Shown: positions 7,906 to 17,245, counted from the first letter of the stretch. The stretch: DNA of 64,000 nucleotides from Lentibacillus sediminis (GCF_002763455.1 NZ_NIXK01000001.1:62001-126000); one strand, 5' to 3'. Notes: a model not told the origin generated them from the letters alone. Program-made: numbers and translations.

Positions 7906-8170
7906 ATGGGGATAAATTGGATTACAGTCAATGATCTTGGCAGGTTTGTTTATTATAAGAATACGGCAGCATTTCTTATGTGGATAAGATGATAAATCCT
8001 GTTTTTATAAGTATCATTGATGGGAATATATTGAAAAGGTAAAACAGTTACCGTTTGTAGGGAAAATTAATAACCGTTTAACCCCCTCCGAGTATTAGGG
8101 AGAGGGACCCGTAATAGGGTGGCTTTTCCGTAACTATTGTGAATAAATAATACACAAAATTAGATTTTCT
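7906..8170. other. Intergenic region between convergent MOSC and maf genes
   Basis: CCCCTCC (about 8082-8088) can pair with GGGAGAGGG (about 8098-8106), and GACCC with GGGTGGC just after. I recognise no RNA family and no gene here. Confidence 0.25.
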
Positions 8171-8746
8171 TTAATTAGAAGTATAAACACCAAAGTTCCT
8201 TAGCTCCCGCACCACACGAGAAACAGGCAGTCCCATGACATTATAATAATCGCCAATAATTTGCTTCACAAACATCGCGCCAAGACTTTGGATGCCGTAT
8301 GCGCCAGCTTTGTCAGAGGGTTCATCGGTGGATATGTACCATTCTATTTCCTCATTAGATAGCGGCCAAAATTCTACCTTGGTCTGTTCCGTGAATACGA
8401 TCTGATCATTGGCAGAGCGGATCATGACACCAGTGTAGACCTCATGAGTTTCTCCGCTTAAAGCAGAAATCATCCGGTGAGCTTCTGTCTTGTTTTTCGG
8501 TTTTTCAAATATTTGCTGCTGGAAAGAAACAACTGTGTCCGAAGATAGGATGACTTCCTGGTCATCATCCATGCGGACAGTGCTCCCTTTTCGCTCCGCT
8601 AATTGCTTCACTTTTTCCACTGGATCGGCTGTTTGGATTTGAGATTCATCGAAGTCTGGTTTGCGGGTGGTAAAAGGGATCTTTACCTGATTTAAAAGTT
8701 CCTGCCTTCTCGGTGATGAGGATGCCAGGATAAGTTTTTTTGCCAT
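8171..8746 (-). CDS. maf: Maf nucleotide pyrophosphatase
   Basis: A 191-residue house-cleaning nucleoside triphosphate pyrophosphatase. The N-terminal signature LASSSPRRQELL (7-18), SDTVVSF (about 68-74), SDKAGAYGIQ (about 144-153) and GDYYNVMGLPVSR near the C-terminus are complete. Family members hydrolyse dTTP/UTP or modified nucleotides and influence septum formation. The start has AGGAGGT 7 nt upstream. In most Bacilli maf lies beside radC-mreBCD; here it stands alone between unrelated genes. Confidence 0.9.
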   Translation of the reverse strand: MAKKLILASSSPRRQELLNQVKIPFTTRKPDFDESQIQTADPVEKVKQLAERKGSTVRMDDDQEVILSSDTVVSFQQQIFEKPKNKTEAHRMISALSGETHEVYTGVMIRSANDQIVFTEQTKVEFWPLSNEEIEWYISTDEPSDKAGAYGIQSLGAMFVKQIIGDYYNVMGLPVSRVVRELRNFGVYTSN

Positions 8747-8874
8747 AAGTAGACCTCCTGTACGGATAAAGGTGAGATTGCTGTCATTTTACATCAAGCT
8801 ATTGTTCATTTAAATGAATCCTACTTCATTTTCAAACGTATATTCAACTATAATAAACTCAGGGAGGGATTTTC

Positions 8875-9273
8875 ATGAATTCCATAACAAAAAAGCGTTT
8901 ATCAGGGTACTTGATCGATGTTGCCATTTCCACTGCTGTAACGGCTGGGGTAGAGTATTTTCTAAGGAAAAAAGTGAAAAACGAGGCGGTTCATGCTTTG
9001 GTTACTCCGACTGTTGTTCTTTGGGGGCTTGAGTATGTCCAACTAAGGCAGTGCAGGCAGACATTGGGTTACAAGGCAATGGGGATTACCGTTGAAAATA
9101 AAGAGGGAGGCGGGCTGTCGGACAAACAAATTCTTAAACGCATGGCATACCGGGATACGGTGAGCACCTTTGATTATTTGAAAAATCGCAAGGCGTTTGA
9201 GGGAGAAACCGGCGAAGTCCTGCCGCACGACCGATATGCTGGCGCCGTGGTGAGGGACGTGGCCGGAAATTAA
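8875..9273 (+). CDS. RDD family membrane protein
   Basis: A 132-residue protein with the RDD pattern: KKRLSGYLIDVAISTAV with conserved Arg and Asp opening membrane segment 1, a short second segment (VVLWGLEYVQL), then TLGYKAMGITVENKEGG. The final Asp-containing third helix is represented by ILKRMAYRDTVSTFDYL. RDD proteins have been linked to ion or osmolyte transport, but most remain unassigned. Start by GGGAGGGATTTTC. Confidence 0.7.
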   Translation: MNSITKKRLSGYLIDVAISTAVTAGVEYFLRKKVKNEAVHALVTPTVVLWGLEYVQLRQCRQTLGYKAMGITVENKEGGGLSDKQILKRMAYRDTVSTFDYLKNRKAFEGETGEVLPHDRYAGAVVRDVAGN

Positions 9274-9288
9274 TACATAACTACCTAA

Positions 9289-9327
9289 AAAACCATTCTG
9301 CAGGCACTCGCCCGGCAGAATGGTTTT
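9289..9327. terminator. Bidirectional terminator between the RDD and BCCT genes
   Basis: AAAACCATTCTGC and GCAGAATGGTTTT form a perfect 13-bp stem with T/A runs on both sides. It serves two convergent genes. Confidence 0.8.
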
Positions 9328-9331
9328 CCTA

Positions 9332-10837
9332 TTATTCCTTTTTAATTTTCACAGGCTTATGCATTTCCCGAACTTCTCTCCTCAGTGCTTTAACAAGCGA
9401 AGCCATCATTAAAATCATGATAAAGGAAAACGGGAGAGCGGCTGCGATAATCGTGTTCTGCAGTGCGGTCAGCCCCCCGACGTACAGCAAAACAAGCGCA
9501 ACGGAAGATTGTGCCAACCCCCAGATAACTTTCACACTGTTTGCCGGCTGCAAGTTTCCATTCGTTGACTGGATCCCCAGAATAAGTGTTGCAGAGTCGG
9601 CAGATGTGACGAAAAACGATACAATCAAAAAGATTGCGATCATCGACAATAAGCCAGACATCGGAAGCTGATCGAACATGTTAAATAACACTAATTCTGT
9701 TGCGTATTGTGTTAAATCCACTCCGCTTTTCTGCACTTCCCCGGCAGTGGTTCCGAAAGCCGAGAACCAGACAGATACGATCAGCGTCGGGACTACCAAG
9801 ACACCTAAGATGAACTCCCGAATCGTCCGGCCTTTGGAGACTCTGGCAATAAACATGCCGACAAATGGCGCCCAGGCAATCCACCAGGCCCAGTAGAAGA
9901 TCGTCCATGCATCCAGCCAGCCGCGATTGTCCCCTTCAAGCGAAGCCGTGCGGAGACTCCATTGTACGATGTTTTGCAAGTACAACCCAAACGTCTCCGT
10001 AAACAAATTTAAAATCAGCATCGTTGGTCCCACAATTAAAATCGCAATAAGCAGCAATGTTGCCAGAACCATGTTGGCGTTAGATAAGTATTTAATCCCC
10101 TTGCTTAAACCGGACCAGGCCGAAATCAAGAATAGTACGGTCACGATGGCAACAATAATGAATTGCGAGGTAAAGCCAACGTTTATGCCAAATAAATGAT
10201 TCAGCCCGCCATTGATCTGCGCAGCGCCAAATCCAAGGGAAGTCGCCACCCCAAAAATCGTTGCAAACGCAGCAAGTATATCAATCAGTTTGCCGATCGG
10301 CCCCTTCATCCGGTCTCCGAACAACGGTTTCAATGTGGCAGAAATTAATCCAGGCTCGTCTTTGCGGAACTGGAAAAATGCCAATGCCAAAGCGACCATT
10401 CCGTACATCGCCCAGCCATGAAATCCCCAGTGAAAAAACGTAACTGCCAGCCCTTCTTTGACAGCCTGATCTGTTCCCGGTTCACTCAGAGGTGCGTCCA
10501 GAAAACCGTGAAACAGCGGTTCCGCAGCACCATAGAAGACAAGTCCGATTCCGAGCCCCGCTGAGAAAAGCATGGCAATCCACGAAGGTGTGGAAAAATC
10601 CGGTTTTTCATGATCCTTGCCAAGCCGGATTTTCCCATATTTACTGAAGCCGATAAAAACAGATAATAAAACAAGACCACCCATCACCCACATATAATAC
10701 CAGCCAAATATATCAGCGATAAACGAGGTCACATTTCCCGTAATTCGCTCAAACCCTTCAGGAAACACCCCACCAAGAATTACAGCTATCGCAACCAGAG
10801 CAATTGTTATATAAAACACACTTGAAACTCTCTTCAT
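9332..10837 (-). CDS. BCCT family compatible-solute transporter (OpuD-like)
   Basis: A 501-residue carrier with twelve predicted membrane segments. It carries the betaine/carnitine/choline transporter hallmarks: AGLGIGLVFYGAAEPL in TM3 and FYWAWWIAWAPFVGMF with RVSKGRTIREF in TM8 and the following loop, where the Trp-rich aromatic box binds the substrate. By family knowledge it imports glycine betaine or similar osmolytes with Na+. ATG at 10837 follows GGGGG; an ATG four codons earlier lacks a ribosome site. A second BCCT gene lies at 13387. Confidence 0.9.
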   Translation of the reverse strand: MKRVSSVFYITIALVAIAVILGGVFPEGFERITGNVTSFIADIFGWYYMWVMGGLVLLSVFIGFSKYGKIRLGKDHEKPDFSTPSWIAMLFSAGLGIGLVFYGAAEPLFHGFLDAPLSEPGTDQAVKEGLAVTFFHWGFHGWAMYGMVALALAFFQFRKDEPGLISATLKPLFGDRMKGPIGKLIDILAAFATIFGVATSLGFGAAQINGGLNHLFGINVGFTSQFIIVAIVTVLFLISAWSGLSKGIKYLSNANMVLATLLLIAILIVGPTMLILNLFTETFGLYLQNIVQWSLRTASLEGDNRGWLDAWTIFYWAWWIAWAPFVGMFIARVSKGRTIREFILGVLVVPTLIVSVWFSAFGTTAGEVQKSGVDLTQYATELVLFNMFDQLPMSGLLSMIAIFLIVSFFVTSADSATLILGIQSTNGNLQPANSVKVIWGLAQSSVALVLLYVGGLTALQNTIIAAALPFSFIMILMMASLVKALRREVREMHKPVKIKKE

Positions 10838-10966
10838 CCTAACCCCCATAAGTAATATATGACATAATTATTCAGGAAACGGACCAGTCGCACTGGCACA
10901 ATCAGCATCTGGCATGAACGCTCATGGAAATCCGCCTGTTGATTATGCTGTCCATCTGAATAAAAA

Positions 10967-11013
10967 ATAATCACCCTAAAAAGTCTGACCGGCAATCCTT
11001 TTGGAGTGATTAT
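10967..11013 (-). terminator. Hairpin with T-run upstream of the BCCT gene
   Basis: On the minus strand ATAATCAC and GTGATTAT arms (10967-10974 and 11006-11013), with further AAAAG/CTTTT pairing, are followed by TTTTTTATTC. It probably terminates the methyltransferase transcript. It could also attenuate read-through into the transporter. Confidence 0.55.
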
Positions 11014-11149
11014 CATTCGTCTCAAAATGGACAATCGCATTTTCCAATTGAACAGATTTATTATATGTTATTTGGTGGAAAAAGGAAATAACTTATTTGG
11101 AAAATTTTAGTTTTTGGGAAGGGGAGGGTGGAGTATGCGCTGGAGGAGG

Positions 11150-11212
11150 ACTTCAATTGGAGCGGCGGGAACTTCAACCCGGGACCAGTACTGCACTTCA
11201 GCCGCCCAATAA
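11150..11212 (-). repeat. Short ACTTCA repeat next to the methyltransferase stop
   Basis: ACTTCA recurs at 11150, 11171 and 11195 (plus strand), spaced 21 and 24 nt with GC-rich fillers. The last unit runs into the methyltransferase stop codon. It has the same placement as the 21-nt arrays at 38264, 55892 and 59492 but a different motif. Confidence 0.35.
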
Positions 11213-11992
11213 TTACATTTTCTCTCCAATCCATACGGTCCATCGGTCTTTTTCGAAAACCGCCTGAGCATTCCTTAACTTCTGATCAATATAAAAAGTA
11301 AGCTCTTCCAATTCAATATCAGCAAGCTCATGAAGAATCGAGCGGCCATTTCTCGAACGAATATCCTCCAGCAGTTCCTCTTTTCGGGAATAAACTTCTC
11401 TTGTTTCCCAGATCTGCTGATTGTCAGCAACAGCAAAACCCGCTGCCTTTAATTCTGCCAGGACAGCCTCATTCATGTGCCGTCTATTACTTTCCAGTAC
11501 AGCCAGGTGAGGAAATTGTTCAAAAAAGTATCCTCTGATGTGCTGATTTGTTCCAGGAAGCAAACAATCAGGAGGTGTTCTGTCCTGGACAAACAGGATC
11601 CCGCCAGGCTTTAATATCCGGAAAGCCTCCTGGAAGCAGTAAGATAAGTCATCCAGATGATGAATCAGCGCTCGCTCCATGACAAAATCGAACGACTCAG
11701 CCGACAAGCCAGACTTCTCTGCGTTCCCGAGGTGAAACTGGATCTGCTTGTAGTCCCGGCAATGACTTCTAGCCCCTTCCAGCATGGCTTCCGAAAAATC
11801 AACTGCCACCACCTCAGGAATCCCCAATTCAGCCATCGCCTTGGAATAGATGCCGCCGCCACAGCCAATATCTGCTGCCCTTTCAACTGTTTTCCCCGCC
11901 ATTGCCCTCTTCAATATTTGCTGCCAATCAGGATCAGCAAGCCGTGTCGCATAACTTCTGCCATTCTGTTCGTCGTGAAAATTGATCGGCAT
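11213..11992 (-). CDS. Class I SAM-dependent methyltransferase
   Basis: A 259-residue Rossmann methyltransferase. The SAM site is ADIGCGGGIYSKAMAELG (about 39-56), followed by VAVDFSEAMLEGAR and motif IV FDFVMERALIHHLDD. LKPGGILFVQDRTPPD corresponds to the post-II motif. The C-terminal third is helical. The order of motifs is that of Methyltransf_11/25 enzymes acting on small molecules or on lipid or quinone intermediates; the substrate cannot be told. ATG at 11992 has GGGGAGGAG 9 nt upstream; TTG at 11995 is an alternative start. Confidence 0.75.
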   Translation of the reverse strand: MPINFHDEQNGRSYATRLADPDWQQILKRAMAGKTVERAADIGCGGGIYSKAMAELGIPEVVAVDFSEAMLEGARSHCRDYKQIQFHLGNAEKSGLSAESFDFVMERALIHHLDDLSYCFQEAFRILKPGGILFVQDRTPPDCLLPGTNQHIRGYFFEQFPHLAVLESNRRHMNEAVLAELKAAGFAVADNQQIWETREVYSRKEELLEDIRSRNGRSILHELADIELEELTFYIDQKLRNAQAVFEKDRWTVWIGEKM

Positions 11993-12131
11993 CAAGACCA
12001 GCTCCTCCCCTTTAATTTTCCTAGTTGATCTCAGTCTACATGGAAAAATACAGCAGTTCTAATACCGATTTTGAATAGAAAGTGATAACAGGAAATTATG
12101 CCTAAAAGAGAAACATCTTCTAAAATATTAA

Positions 12132-12159
12132 TTCAAAATTAGCAAAAGTATGCTATGAT
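12132..12159 (+). promoter_or_regulatory. Promoter for the leader peptide and serine hydrolase
   Basis: TTCAAA (12132-12137), 16-bp spacer, TATGAT (12154-12159). A leader open frame starts 21 nt further on. Confidence 0.5.
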
Positions 12160-12180
12160 CAAAAGAGGGAGGGAACCACC

Positions 12181-12210
12181 ATGCACATAACACTAAAAGG
12201 ATTGCTCTAA
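12181..12210 (+). CDS. Putative leader peptide (9 aa)
   Basis: ATG at 12181, preceded by GAGGGAGGG with good spacing, opens MHITLKGLL and stops at 12208-12210. Two mutually exclusive hairpins follow before the serine hydrolase ribosome site, the arrangement expected of translational or transcriptional attenuation. No similar leader is known to me. Confidence 0.5.
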   Translation: MHITLKGLL

Positions 12211-12212
12211 TT

Positions 12213-12281
12213 GTTTGCTTTTTTTCGGGGGATGAATGCATTTTCCGAAAAACCGGCGCTGTCTTCAGAAAAAAAGCAAAC
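12213..12281 (+). promoter_or_regulatory. Alternative hairpins in the serine hydrolase leader
   Basis: GTTTGCTTTTTTTC (12213-12226) is perfectly complementary over 14 bp to GAAAAAAAGCAAAC (12268-12281), which ends 2 nt before the AAAGGAG ribosome site. TTTTTCGG (12221-12228) can instead pair with CCGAAAAA (12245-12252). The two folds share the same strand, so only one can form. Confidence 0.5.
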
Positions 12282-12298
12282 ATAAAGGAGAAAATAAA

Positions 12299-13318
12299 AT
12301 GGATGAGATATTAAATAAGAAATTGAAGAATGTACAGGAAGAGCTCAAGTTTTCAGGAACGGTGTTGATCAGTGATCAGCAAGGCGTGATTGTGGAGCAA
12401 AAGGCGGGCTTTGCCAATCGGTCGGACCAAATAAGAAATGAGATGAATACAAGGTTTGGCATCGCATCCGGTTGCAAAATATTCACAGCCGTTGCCATAT
12501 GCCAGCTCGTTCAGGCAGGCAAGCTTTCTTTTGAAACAAACCTAAAGGATTGCTTGGACATTGAAGTCACGCAATTCTCAGCTGACATTACCATTCATCA
12601 GCTGCTGACACACACATCTGGCGTGCCGGACTACTTCGACGAGGAAGTAATGGATGATTTTGAAGAACTGTGGGAAAAGACACCAATGTATTTGCTGCAT
12701 CGTCTGCGTGATTTCCTGCCGCTTTTCCAGCATGAGGAGATGAAATTCCAGCCGGGCGAACGTTTTCACTATAATAATGCGGGCTACATTTTGCTTGGTC
12801 TGGTGATTGAGTCTGTCAGCGATCAGGAATATCATGCATATGTTGAGGAGCACATTTTTGCCAAAGCTGGTATGCACGATTCCGGCTACTTTTCCTTTGA
12901 TGCACTTCCCGGCCGGACTGCTTTGGGTTACATCGACGGGCCAGACGGGTCATGGCGGACCAATCAGTATGCACTGCCTGTCCGTGGTGGATCAGATGGC
13001 GGCGCCTTTGTTACGGCAGGGGATATGAACAGATTCTGGGAGGCATTGCTCACCAATCAATTGCTGAGCGAACCAATGACAGAAAAACTGCTGGTCCCTT
13101 ATGCGCAAGACGAAGAGGGGAGCTGGTACGGGTATGGGGTATGGATGGAGAAAAGAGATGAAACCATTCTTGTGTACCATGTGATGGGATACGATCCTGG
13201 TGTGAATTTCCGTTCTGGCTATTACCCGACGTTCGGCATCACCGCGATCGTCTGCTCCAATGGGGAAGAAGGTGCAGAAGAGTTAATGGATGCTTTGGAA
13301 GAATATTTAATGAGCTGA
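12299..13318 (+). CDS. Serine hydrolase, beta-lactamase / class C PBP-like
   Basis: A 339-residue protein of the beta-lactamase (peptidase S12) superfamily. The catalytic SxxK is SGCK in GIASGCKIFTA (about 58-61), followed by ITIHQLLTHTSGVPDYFD. The second element YxN is YNN in RFHYNNAGYILLGLV (about 156-171). GGSDGGAFVTAGDM lies near 230-243. There is no signal peptide, so it probably acts in the cytoplasm as an esterase or peptidase rather than on the cell wall. ATG at 12299 is chosen because AAAGGAG is 8 nt upstream. The leader suggests regulated expression. Confidence 0.8.
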   Translation: MDEILNKKLKNVQEELKFSGTVLISDQQGVIVEQKAGFANRSDQIRNEMNTRFGIASGCKIFTAVAICQLVQAGKLSFETNLKDCLDIEVTQFSADITIHQLLTHTSGVPDYFDEEVMDDFEELWEKTPMYLLHRLRDFLPLFQHEEMKFQPGERFHYNNAGYILLGLVIESVSDQEYHAYVEEHIFAKAGMHDSGYFSFDALPGRTALGYIDGPDGSWRTNQYALPVRGGSDGGAFVTAGDMNRFWEALLTNQLLSEPMTEKLLVPYAQDEEGSWYGYGVWMEKRDETILVYHVMGYDPGVNFRSGYYPTFGITAIVCSNGEEGAEELMDALEEYLMS

Positions 13319-13327
13319 TGTACAAAG

Positions 13328-13360
13328 AAAAGCCATGCGCCTCAATTGCGCATGGCTTTT
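13328..13360. terminator. Strong terminator between serine hydrolase and BCCT gene
   Basis: AAAAGCCATGCGC and GCGCATGGCTTTT form a perfect 13-bp stem usable from both directions. Confidence 0.85.
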
Positions 13361-13386
13361 GAATTTGTTCTCACATGAAAGTAATA

Positions 13387-14961
13387 TTAACTTCTTTTAT
13401 CCTGATCCTCATCTGTTCTATCCAGATATTCTTTCATTCTTTTTTTGTTTGGGGTAATCGTTAATCCTAAATACTTTCTTTCCTGGTTGGCATCTTTGTA
13501 AAATGCTGCCGCCATCAATATTACCACGACACTAAATGGCAATGCTGAGATAATTGCTGCGGATTGTAACGCAGCTAAGCCCGTTTCTCCACCTGCCAAC
13601 AGCAGTATATAGGCGATTGCTGATAGCGATAACCCCCATACGACTTTTACAAAAGCTGCAGGACTTAATGTTCCAAAAGCAGTCTGCATACCTAAAACAA
13701 ATGTTGCAGAATCCGCTGAAGTTATAAAGAAAGATGCGATAAGTGCCAATGTAATAAAGGATAAAACGATACTCAAAGGCAGTTCATTGAAAATGCCAAA
13801 CAACTGCGTTTCAGGTGGCATTTCAAATATTTGTGGTGAATTTAGTCCCACATCAATTCCGGTCAGACCAAACGCACTAAACCAAAATATACTCACAAAG
13901 GTTGGAACGAGTAATACCGCAAAGACGAATTCCCGGATGGACCGGCCACGTGAAATCCTGGCAATAAATACACCTACAAACGGGCTCCAGCTCATCCACC
14001 AGCCCCAATAATAAATCGTCCACGTCTGCATCCACGCCTGTTTTTGTTCGTTTAATGGAGCTACATCCAGACTATTAAATAATAAGGTATTGAAATAGTT
14101 ACCGGTCGAGCTTGTCATCATATTGAGAATAAATAAAGTCGGACCCAGGATTAAGACAGCAAGAAATAACAGACCTGCTAATATCATATTTAAATTACTT
14201 AAATACTGGATACCTTTACTTAATCCGGTCCATGCACTATATATGAACAATACTGTAACAACGGCGATGATTATTCCCTGGACAAACTGATTGTTAGGAA
14301 TACCAAAAAGGTAACTCAGACCTCCATTGATTTGCATTGCCCCTACCCCCAGGGAAACAGCTACGCCAATAATTGTTGCGAATACGGATAAGACATCAAC
14401 AACTGTACCGACAGGACCATCTACTCTATCTCCTAAAATAGGGCGCAATGTTTTAGAGATTAAACCAACCTCTCCCTTTCTGAACTGGGAATAAGCTAAC
14501 GCCATTGCTACAATGCCGTATACAGCCCAAGGGTGGAATCCATAGTGCAGAAACGTTGATCTCATTGCTTCAGCCAAGGCAGCTTTTGTTTCAGGGTCAG
14601 CAGTGGGTGGAGCCAGGTAGTGTGAAATTGGTTCAGATGCACCATAAAAGACTAAGCCAATTCCCATACCGGCACTAAACAGCATGGCTAACCATGAGAC
14701 CGTTCGAAACTCAGGCTTATCATATGGTTTACCCAGTGTGAGTTTGCCAATTGGACTTAAACCCAGAAATATGCAAAAGAATAAAATTAAGGTAAAGATC
14801 GCCATATAATACCAGCCAAAAGTTTCTGTAATCCATGTGCCAAGGGCACCAGAGGTTTGACCAAATTGATCAGGAAATACAGCGCCTATAAATACCAGTA
14901 TCCCGACAACGATAGAAGCGTATGTAAATACACTGGAAAATTGTTTTCTTTTTTCTGTCAT
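13387..14961 (-). CDS. BCCT family compatible-solute transporter
   Basis: A 524-residue, twelve-segment carrier clearly paralogous to the one at 9332. AGMGIGLVFYGASEPISHY marks TM3, YYWGWWMSWSPFVGVFIARI marks TM8, and SRGRSIREF the following loop. It has a longer charged C-terminal tail (KRMKEYLDRTDEDQDKRS), the kind of region that senses osmotic stress in BetP. Start at 14961 with GAGGATGAG upstream. By family, Na+-coupled uptake of betaine, choline or related solutes. Confidence 0.9.
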   Translation of the reverse strand: MTEKRKQFSSVFTYASIVVGILVFIGAVFPDQFGQTSGALGTWITETFGWYYMAIFTLILFFCIFLGLSPIGKLTLGKPYDKPEFRTVSWLAMLFSAGMGIGLVFYGASEPISHYLAPPTADPETKAALAEAMRSTFLHYGFHPWAVYGIVAMALAYSQFRKGEVGLISKTLRPILGDRVDGPVGTVVDVLSVFATIIGVAVSLGVGAMQINGGLSYLFGIPNNQFVQGIIIAVVTVLFIYSAWTGLSKGIQYLSNLNMILAGLLFLAVLILGPTLFILNMMTSSTGNYFNTLLFNSLDVAPLNEQKQAWMQTWTIYYWGWWMSWSPFVGVFIARISRGRSIREFVFAVLLVPTFVSIFWFSAFGLTGIDVGLNSPQIFEMPPETQLFGIFNELPLSIVLSFITLALIASFFITSADSATFVLGMQTAFGTLSPAAFVKVVWGLSLSAIAYILLLAGGETGLAALQSAAIISALPFSVVVILMAAAFYKDANQERKYLGLTITPNKKRMKEYLDRTDEDQDKRS

Positions 14962-15103
14962 AGTGAAGTCTCATCCTCTTTGGGTTTGTTTGATAAGAAA
15001 GACGTTTTTCATCCTAACATACTCAAATTTTATTATCCACTTAACAAAAGGATTTCAACCAAAGAAAATTAAACGGAAGGGAGCCTCTCCAACCCCGGGG
15101 ACC

Positions 15104-17245
15104 CTACATCACACCATTCTTCACCAGAACAGCTTTGATCTTGGTATAATCAAACGCATCCGGCAAGGCTTCTTTCAGCTGCTTTAAGCGCGGTTCCTCG
15201 ATTTCTTCCCTGGCTTTCATCACCGCTGATTCCTCGTTTTCATTAAAGAAAATTCCCCAAGCGATCGGGTAGCCTTCCTTAAATGCTTTAAACAGGTGGT
15301 TTTCAATCGTTTGCGGGGAAAATTCGCGAATTGCTGCGATATCCCGGATGGTTTTTCCTGATTGAAACATTTGGTAGCTGGCCAAATGGCTTGGCCGCTC
15401 GTCTTCCTGCTTTGTTTTCTTTGGCTTCACAGCTGGAGCATCAGCAATGCGGATTTTTCTTTTAGCATCCGGACGTTCGGCGCGCCATTCCTTAATCACA
15501 GCAAGGAAGTCTGCCCCATATTGCTCATATTTTTTCTCTCCGACGCCTTTGATCTCCAGCATGTCCGCTTTTGTTTCAGGGAAATAGCGGCTCAATTCTT
15601 TCAGCGTTGCATCGGAGAACAGGACATATGGCGGCACATTCTGCTCATCTGCCATGCGTTTGCGCAAGTTTCGGAGTGCTGTGAACAGATCGAAATGATA
15701 ATCTGCATCCTCGCTTACTGGTATTGGAGCCGTAAACATTTCCACGGTCCGTTTTCCTTTTAATACATCAATTGAGTGCTGGTTGAGTCTTAATGTAGGA
15801 AATTTCCCTTCCTCTGTGGCGAGAAGGCGTTCGGCGATCAGAAAATGAATCCGTTCGGTCAGCTCTTTCTCGGTATAAGCGGAAAGGATGCCATAAGTGG
15901 AAATCTGATTCAGACTAAAATTGCGTATTTTCCTGTCATTGGATCCTTTCAGCACTTTAGCAGTCATGCTTACGCCAAATCGTTCTCCCATGCGTTTCAC
16001 ACAGGAGAGGATCATTTGCGCTTCTTCGGTAATATCCATTTTTTCCTGCCGCTCCACACAATTGCTGCAGCGACCGCAATTTTCCTTAGGGACGCTGTCG
16101 TTAAAATAATCAAGAATTTGATTGGTCAGACAGCTATGAGTGTGGCAATAGTTGATCATTGCCTGCAGTTTGCCGTATTCCTGCTGTTTTGCGGCATCGT
16201 CCATTGTAGATTGCTCGATTAAAAATTTCTGCAGCTGGATATCCTGGGGCGAGAATAGGAGAATGCAGTCACTTGGTTCCCCGTCACGTCCCGCTCTTCC
16301 AGCTTCCTGGTAATAGGATTCGAGATTCATTGGCATCGCGTAATGCAGCACATACCGGACATTGCTTTTATCGATACCCATGCCAAATGCGTTGGTGGCA
16401 ATCATGACGGAAATTTCATCATGGATAAACGCAGCCTGGGCATCTTTGCGTTCATGCTCCGGCAAGCCGGCATGATACTTGGCGACAGAGATTCCGCGCT
16501 TGGTCAGCTGATCATAAAGGGTGTCCGCCTGTTTTCGGGTTGCCGTGTAAATGATCCCGGATTCGTCAAGATGTTCCTCCAAGAAGGAACGGATGTAGGT
16601 CGCTTTATCCTTCCCTTTGACCACATGGAAGGCCAAATTTTCCCGTTCAAATCCGGTGTTTACCACATGCTCAATATGTAATAGATTTTGAATGTCGGAA
16701 ATAACTGCTTCCGTCGCTGTCGCGGTCAGTGCGACAAACACAGGGATGTTCGTGAGTTTTTTCAGATTCGGCACAATCGAGCGGTAGCTTGGCCGGAAAT
16801 CATGCCCCCACTGGGAAATGCAATGTGCCTCGTCAAAAGCCACAAGCGATATCGGAATGCTCTGTACCACACGGACAAAAGCACCTGATTCAAACCGCTC
16901 CGGAGCCACATAGACAAATTTGTAGTTCCCCGCCGCAGTCTCCTGCAGTCTGTGCTGCTGTTCCTTAGGGGAAAGGGAGCTATTAATATAGGTTGCGGAA
17001 ATTCCCAAAGACTGGAGCGCGTCCACCTGGTCTTTCATCAAGGAAATTAATGGGGAAATAATGATAGCTGTGCCCTCACGCGACAGACCCGGGATCTGGT
17101 AGCATAATGATTTGCCTCCGCCCGTGGGCATAACGGCGAGGGTATGGTTCATTTGCAGGATATGATCGATGGTTTCCTTCTGTCCGGGGCGGAATGTTTC
17201 GTAGCCAAAATAGCGCTGCAGGATGTTTTCTTCTTTCGTAATCAT
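15104..17245 (-). CDS. recQ: ATP-dependent DNA helicase RecQ
   Basis: A 713-residue helicase. The SF2 core has MPTGGGKSLCYQ (Walker A), DEAHC box and TATATEAV. A RecQ-C region carries the zinc cysteines CGRCSNC (about 378-384). An HRDC domain (LRKRMADEQNVPPYVLFSDATLKEL, about 523-547) and a C-terminal helix-turn-helix (SGKTIRDIAAIREFSPQTIENHLF) follow. It unwinds DNA 3' to 5' in recombination and fork repair. The frame stays open to 17506, but ATG at 17245 follows AAGGAGGATCGCT and starts at the conserved N-terminus. Confidence 0.95.
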   Translation of the reverse strand: MITKEENILQRYFGYETFRPGQKETIDHILQMNHTLAVMPTGGGKSLCYQIPGLSREGTAIIISPLISLMKDQVDALQSLGISATYINSSLSPKEQQHRLQETAAGNYKFVYVAPERFESGAFVRVVQSIPISLVAFDEAHCISQWGHDFRPSYRSIVPNLKKLTNIPVFVALTATATEAVISDIQNLLHIEHVVNTGFERENLAFHVVKGKDKATYIRSFLEEHLDESGIIYTATRKQADTLYDQLTKRGISVAKYHAGLPEHERKDAQAAFIHDEISVMIATNAFGMGIDKSNVRYVLHYAMPMNLESYYQEAGRAGRDGEPSDCILLFSPQDIQLQKFLIEQSTMDDAAKQQEYGKLQAMINYCHTHSCLTNQILDYFNDSVPKENCGRCSNCVERQEKMDITEEAQMILSCVKRMGERFGVSMTAKVLKGSNDRKIRNFSLNQISTYGILSAYTEKELTERIHFLIAERLLATEEGKFPTLRLNQHSIDVLKGKRTVEMFTAPIPVSEDADYHFDLFTALRNLRKRMADEQNVPPYVLFSDATLKELSRYFPETKADMLEIKGVGEKKYEQYGADFLAVIKEWRAERPDAKRKIRIADAPAVKPKKTKQEDERPSHLASYQMFQSGKTIRDIAAIREFSPQTIENHLFKAFKEGYPIAWGIFFNENEESAVMKAREEIEEPRLKQLKEALPDAFDYTKIKAVLVKNGVM

